Below are positions 15,354 to 17,094 of a stretch of DNA of 17,094 nt, piece after piece. The notes below the pieces were generated by a model. It worked only from the letters and a program-made list of their open reading frames with translations, did not search any database and was not told the origin of the DNA. The position numbers were made by a program, and so were the translations under genes. Each line of letters starts with the position of its first letter. The first letter of the stretch is position 1. This stretch comes from JBGZFC01 sp964346495 (GTDB lineage Bacteria; Bacteroidota; Bacteroidia; Bacteroidales; Dysgonomonadaceae). The DNA is taken from contig CAYFUW010000044.1 in the NCBI GenBank assembly GCA_964346495.1, forward strand, positions 1-17,094, read 5' to 3'.

Positions 15354-15574
15354 GGAGGGATTTGCAATCCCGACGTTTTTTATTTCACGCAAAGCTCGCT
15401 AAGAGGGCATTGCGGTTTCAATCCGTATTGCCCATAATTCTTATTACGCACAATGCGGGTTTTTTTAACCGCAATGTGCTATTCCCAAAGCCAATGAAAT
15501 AGATTTTTCATTTCGTTCAAAATGACAAGAATAACCAACATCATCTCAACTACTAGTAACCCGAAACACGCAAC
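15354..15574 (-). repeat. Composite dispersed repeat, copy 2 (inverted relative to copy 1)
   Basis: On the minus strand this reads segment A (15574-15481, including the tcattttgaacgaa core), then the hairpin (15479-15448), then a spacer and segment B (15423-15354, with ccctcttagcg and ending in a small palindrome gggatttgcaatccc at 15357-15371). Segment B also carries an imperfect stem at 15405-15415/15423-15433. Compared with copy 1, the hairpin lies between A and B rather than after B, so the two copies are mosaics. The gap between ompH and the phosphodiesterase gene (15241-15713) holds this, a terminator and a GC-rich double hairpin, but no credible gene. Confidence 0.8.
15448..15479. repeat. 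Imperfect inverted repeat (hairpin), copy 2
   Basis: The arms are the same 11-nt sequences as at 4921-4951, with the same A-A mismatch, and the loop is 10 nt rather than 9. The conserved mismatch shows that the two hairpins share descent. Confidence 0.75.
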
Positions 15575-15601
15575 AACTCCACACTCAAAACTATAAGAAA
15601 C

Positions 15602-15655
15602 CCTCCTCCCGTTTCACGGGATACTCCCCTTTCGTAAGGGGAGGGGAGAGTTGCA
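15602..15655. repeat. GC-rich double hairpin
   Basis: Two adjacent perfect stems in an AT-rich context: cccgt/acggg with loop ttc (15608-15620), and ctcccctt/aaggggag with loop tcgt (15624-15643). It lies 60-110 bp beyond the stop of the leftward phosphodiesterase gene. It may act as that gene's transcript end, but no strong T-run follows on the minus strand. It resembles another class of dispersed Bacteroidota repeat (recall, unverified). Confidence 0.65.
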
Positions 15656-15713
15656 GCGTTCTTGTACGAAAGTTTGTGTTGTTGAAGAAAGAAGCTAAAA
15701 GCCAATCCACAAA

Positions 15714-16859
15714 CTATCTCAAATCAAAAGTTACACTCAAATGTTTGTCACTTCTGATATAGGTGCTGATTACATCGTAAGAGAGCGATTTTTCACCTAC
15801 TTCGGCAGAAATAAGTTGTGATGACATTGGATGAATCTCTACTTTTTTAGTGCCTTTCCCCGATTTTAACTCCAACTCGAAATACAAATCGCTATTGTTC
15901 TCTATTTCATAAAAGTTCATCTCTATTCCGTGCCAGTTCTTTTTGCTAAAATGTGTCGGGTGTATTGTTACGCATGCATCAAACAAGTCTCTAATGTGCT
16001 CTTCTTTCCCTACCAGATATTTACTTGCCCATGCAACAGTTCGTCCTGCTTCTAACGCTTCACGAATAGATTCTGCTGTTCTCTCTTTCGCCATAACAAG
16101 AGTCATTGTGCGATGGATGTAATCTTTGCTCAAATCGTAATCGTGGGCGATAAGGTTGTGAATATCCGAACCGCCAATCACAGTAAGGTTTTTATCTATA
16201 CACCAGTCAAGTGATTTGTTTTGCAACCAGAAACCATTTACAACTTCAATGGCATGCAGTGCATTTTTCTTGTACAAATCATCAATAAATGGTAGCCACT
16301 CGTACGAGCCTTCAATATCGGGTTGCCATCCCGGGTGATTCCACATGATAAAAGCGTTTTGTTCATAGGCTTTCATCAATGCTTCCCAATCTCTTTCCGA
16401 AGCATCATCTTCTAAATAATTTGAAGCATCGCCAATAAAAAGAGCATTGAAGTGTCCGGGCGGTGTTTTTCGGGTAAGCTCTATTCCCTTTATCAAGATA
16501 ATTTTGTCTTTTTTAGCAGCCTCCCCGGCTAGTTCATACGCTCTATTGTGATTTACTCCCAAATCATCTTTATTGGGAAGATATTCGGCATGTTCAGTTA
16601 TAGCTATTGCGTCTAATCCCTCCTCCCATGCTTCTTCAACACGCATATTGGGCCAAACATCACCATCAGAAAACACAGAGTGTGTATGAAAATCGCATTT
16701 TAATACTTTGTAGCCGTTTATATCGGGTATAGATATTTTTTTTCTGTAAGCAGGTTTACGTAGTTCGTCCAGTTGTATTACTCCATTGTTATTTTCTTGA
16801 GCTTGAGCCGAAAAAACAAACCCAATGAGTGATAATAGTATAAATAGTTTACTTTTCAT
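15714..16859 (-). CDS. Exported PHP-domain phosphodiesterase (Sb-PDE-like)
   Basis: A 381-residue exported metal-dependent hydrolase. The signal peptide ends SAQA-Q (after residue 20). The PHP domain shows the metal ligands CDFHTHSVFSDG (55-66; H58, H60, D65), ITEH (87-90), GIEL (125-128), GHFNAL (135-140), WNHPGW (173-178) and GGSDIH (229-234). A C-terminal beta-rich domain of about 100 residues follows. I place it in the group named Sb-PDE phosphodiesterases in Bacteroidota, from memory of the VWPxxRVEEA and DHNRAYE-like segments; the substrate in these organisms is unknown. The ATG at 16859 is chosen over an upstream ATG at 16952 because a signal peptide starts there and because a promoter (16924-16952) lies inside the longer reading frame. 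A paralogue lies just upstream. Confidence 0.85.
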   Translation of the reverse strand: MKSKLFILLSLIGFVFSAQAQENNNGVIQLDELRKPAYRKKISIPDINGYKVLKCDFHTHSVFSDGDVWPNMRVEEAWEEGLDAIAITEHAEYLPNKDDLGVNHNRAYELAGEAAKKDKIILIKGIELTRKTPPGHFNALFIGDASNYLEDDASERDWEALMKAYEQNAFIMWNHPGWQPDIEGSYEWLPFIDDLYKKNALHAIEVVNGFWLQNKSLDWCIDKNLTVIGGSDIHNLIAHDYDLSKDYIHRTMTLVMAKERTAESIREALEAGRTVAWASKYLVGKEEHIRDLFDACVTIHPTHFSKKNWHGIEMNFYEIENNSDLYFELELKSGKGTKKVEIHPMSSQLISAEVGEKSLSYDVISTYIRSDKHLSVTFDLR

Positions 16860-16923
16860 ATTAGAATATTTATTTTTGTTGAATACTTCTGTAATATATA
16901 AAGTGTGTTCTATGAAACAAAAG

Positions 16924-16952
16924 CAAATATAGTAAATAATGCAGAATATCAA
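16924..16952 (-). promoter_or_regulatory. Promoter for the Sb-PDE-like gene
   Basis: On the minus strand TTG (16952-16950) is followed after 18 bp by TATATTTG (16931-16924), an exact TAnnTTTG. Transcription would start near 16917, giving a leader of about 58 bases to the ATG at 16859. It rules out the longer start at 16952. Confidence 0.65.
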
Positions 16953-16968
16953 CTGTTTTTATTCCAAT

Positions 16969-17017
16969 AAAAAAGCTGTTTGAAGTTAACCTTATATAAA
17001 GTTAAAATCAAACAGCT
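16969..17017 (-). terminator. Intrinsic terminator after the upstream phosphodiesterase paralogue
   Basis: On the minus strand a 10-bp stem (17017-17008 with 16983-16974, agctgtttga/tcaaacagct) is extended inside the loop by ttaac/gttaa pairing and runs into a T-run (A-run at 16969-16974 on +). It lies 26 bp after the stop at 17044 and separates the two tandem genes. Confidence 0.8.
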
Positions 17018-17043
17018 GAAAAAAAGCATTCAATTACCACTAA

Positions 17044-17094
17044 TTATCTTAAACTGAATGTTGTATTTAGATGTTTATCGCTTCTGATATAAGT
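17044..17094 (-). CDS. C-terminal end of a second Sb-PDE-like protein (partial)
   Basis: Only the last 16 codons and a TAA stop are in the window. They read TYIRSDKHLNTTFSLR, against STYIRSDKHLSVTFDLR at the end of the complete gene at 15714-16859. The match is in frame and ends at the same residue, so this is a tandem paralogue cut by the window edge. Its terminator lies directly downstream. Nothing can be said about whether the rest is intact. Confidence 0.8.
   Translation of the reverse strand, partial: TYIRSDKHLNTTFSLR

Noticed and set aside
15241..15713. Insertion sequence remnant between ompH and the phosphodiesterase
   Set aside because: No transposase fragment, no terminal inverted repeats at the ends and no target duplication could be seen; only palindromic repeats are present.
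16860..16952. Extended start for the phosphodiesterase at 16952
   Set aside because: A promoter lies within that stretch and a good signal peptide begins at the ATG at 16859.

Overview
The window looks like a stretch of a low-GC Bacteroidales (Bacteroidota) chromosome. The reasons are: several gaps carry the Bacteroidota -7 promoter element TAnnTTTG; the order small outer-membrane barrel (DUF6089 type) - uppS - bamA - ompH - ompH is characteristic of this group; a DUF6242-type lipoprotein and Sb-PDE-type PHP phosphodiesterases are present; and Shine-Dalgarno sites are mostly absent. The genus cannot be fixed from the sequence alone. No rRNA, tRNA, CRISPR array, transposase, integrase or phage gene was seen.

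Layout. (1) 49-900: a GT11 alpha-1,2-fucosyltransferase, probably the last gene of a surface-glycan locus that continues to the left. (2) 926-4705: a rightward run that starts at a clear promoter: recR, a four-helix membrane protein, a small HAD-fold protein, a family 2 glycosyltransferase, a GNAT acetyltransferase overlapping it by 8 bp, and the t6A synthesis gene tsaC. (3) 4706-5018: a convergent gap filled with degenerate dispersed repeats. (4) 5019-7047: a leftward operon prmC-recX-comF, with a 17-bp gap and then an ATGA overlap. (5) 7080-8156: ribD, divergent from prmC with only 32 bp between the start codons. (6) 8246-15240: an envelope block with a DUF6242-type lipoprotein, a DUF6089-type barrel, uppS, bamA and two ompH/skp-like periplasmic chaperones, closed by a strong intrinsic terminator at 15268-15312. 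(7) 15314-15713: a second convergent gap holding an inverted copy of the repeat from region 3 and a GC-rich double hairpin. (8) 15714-17094: two tandem leftward genes for Sb-PDE-type PHP phosphodiesterases, the second cut by the window edge after 16 C-terminal residues, with a terminator between them.

How the genes work together. UppS makes the undecaprenyl carrier for peptidoglycan and surface glycans, BamA inserts outer-membrane barrels, and the OmpH/Skp proteins hold those barrels soluble in the periplasm, so 9794-15240 is an envelope-building unit. RecR and RecX both act on RecA-dependent repair but sit in separate operons. PrmC and TsaC serve translation, and RibD makes riboflavin.

I found no convincing new defence, mobile or biosynthetic system. 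The most unusual material is non-coding: mosaic dispersed repeats in both convergent gaps, in opposite orientation about 10.6 kb apart, one of which appears to supply the stop codon and last codons of comF. Secondary points are a Met/Gly/Tyr-rich insertion in BamA, a purine-only-like acidic tract in the lipoprotein, and the tandem secreted phosphodiesterases.
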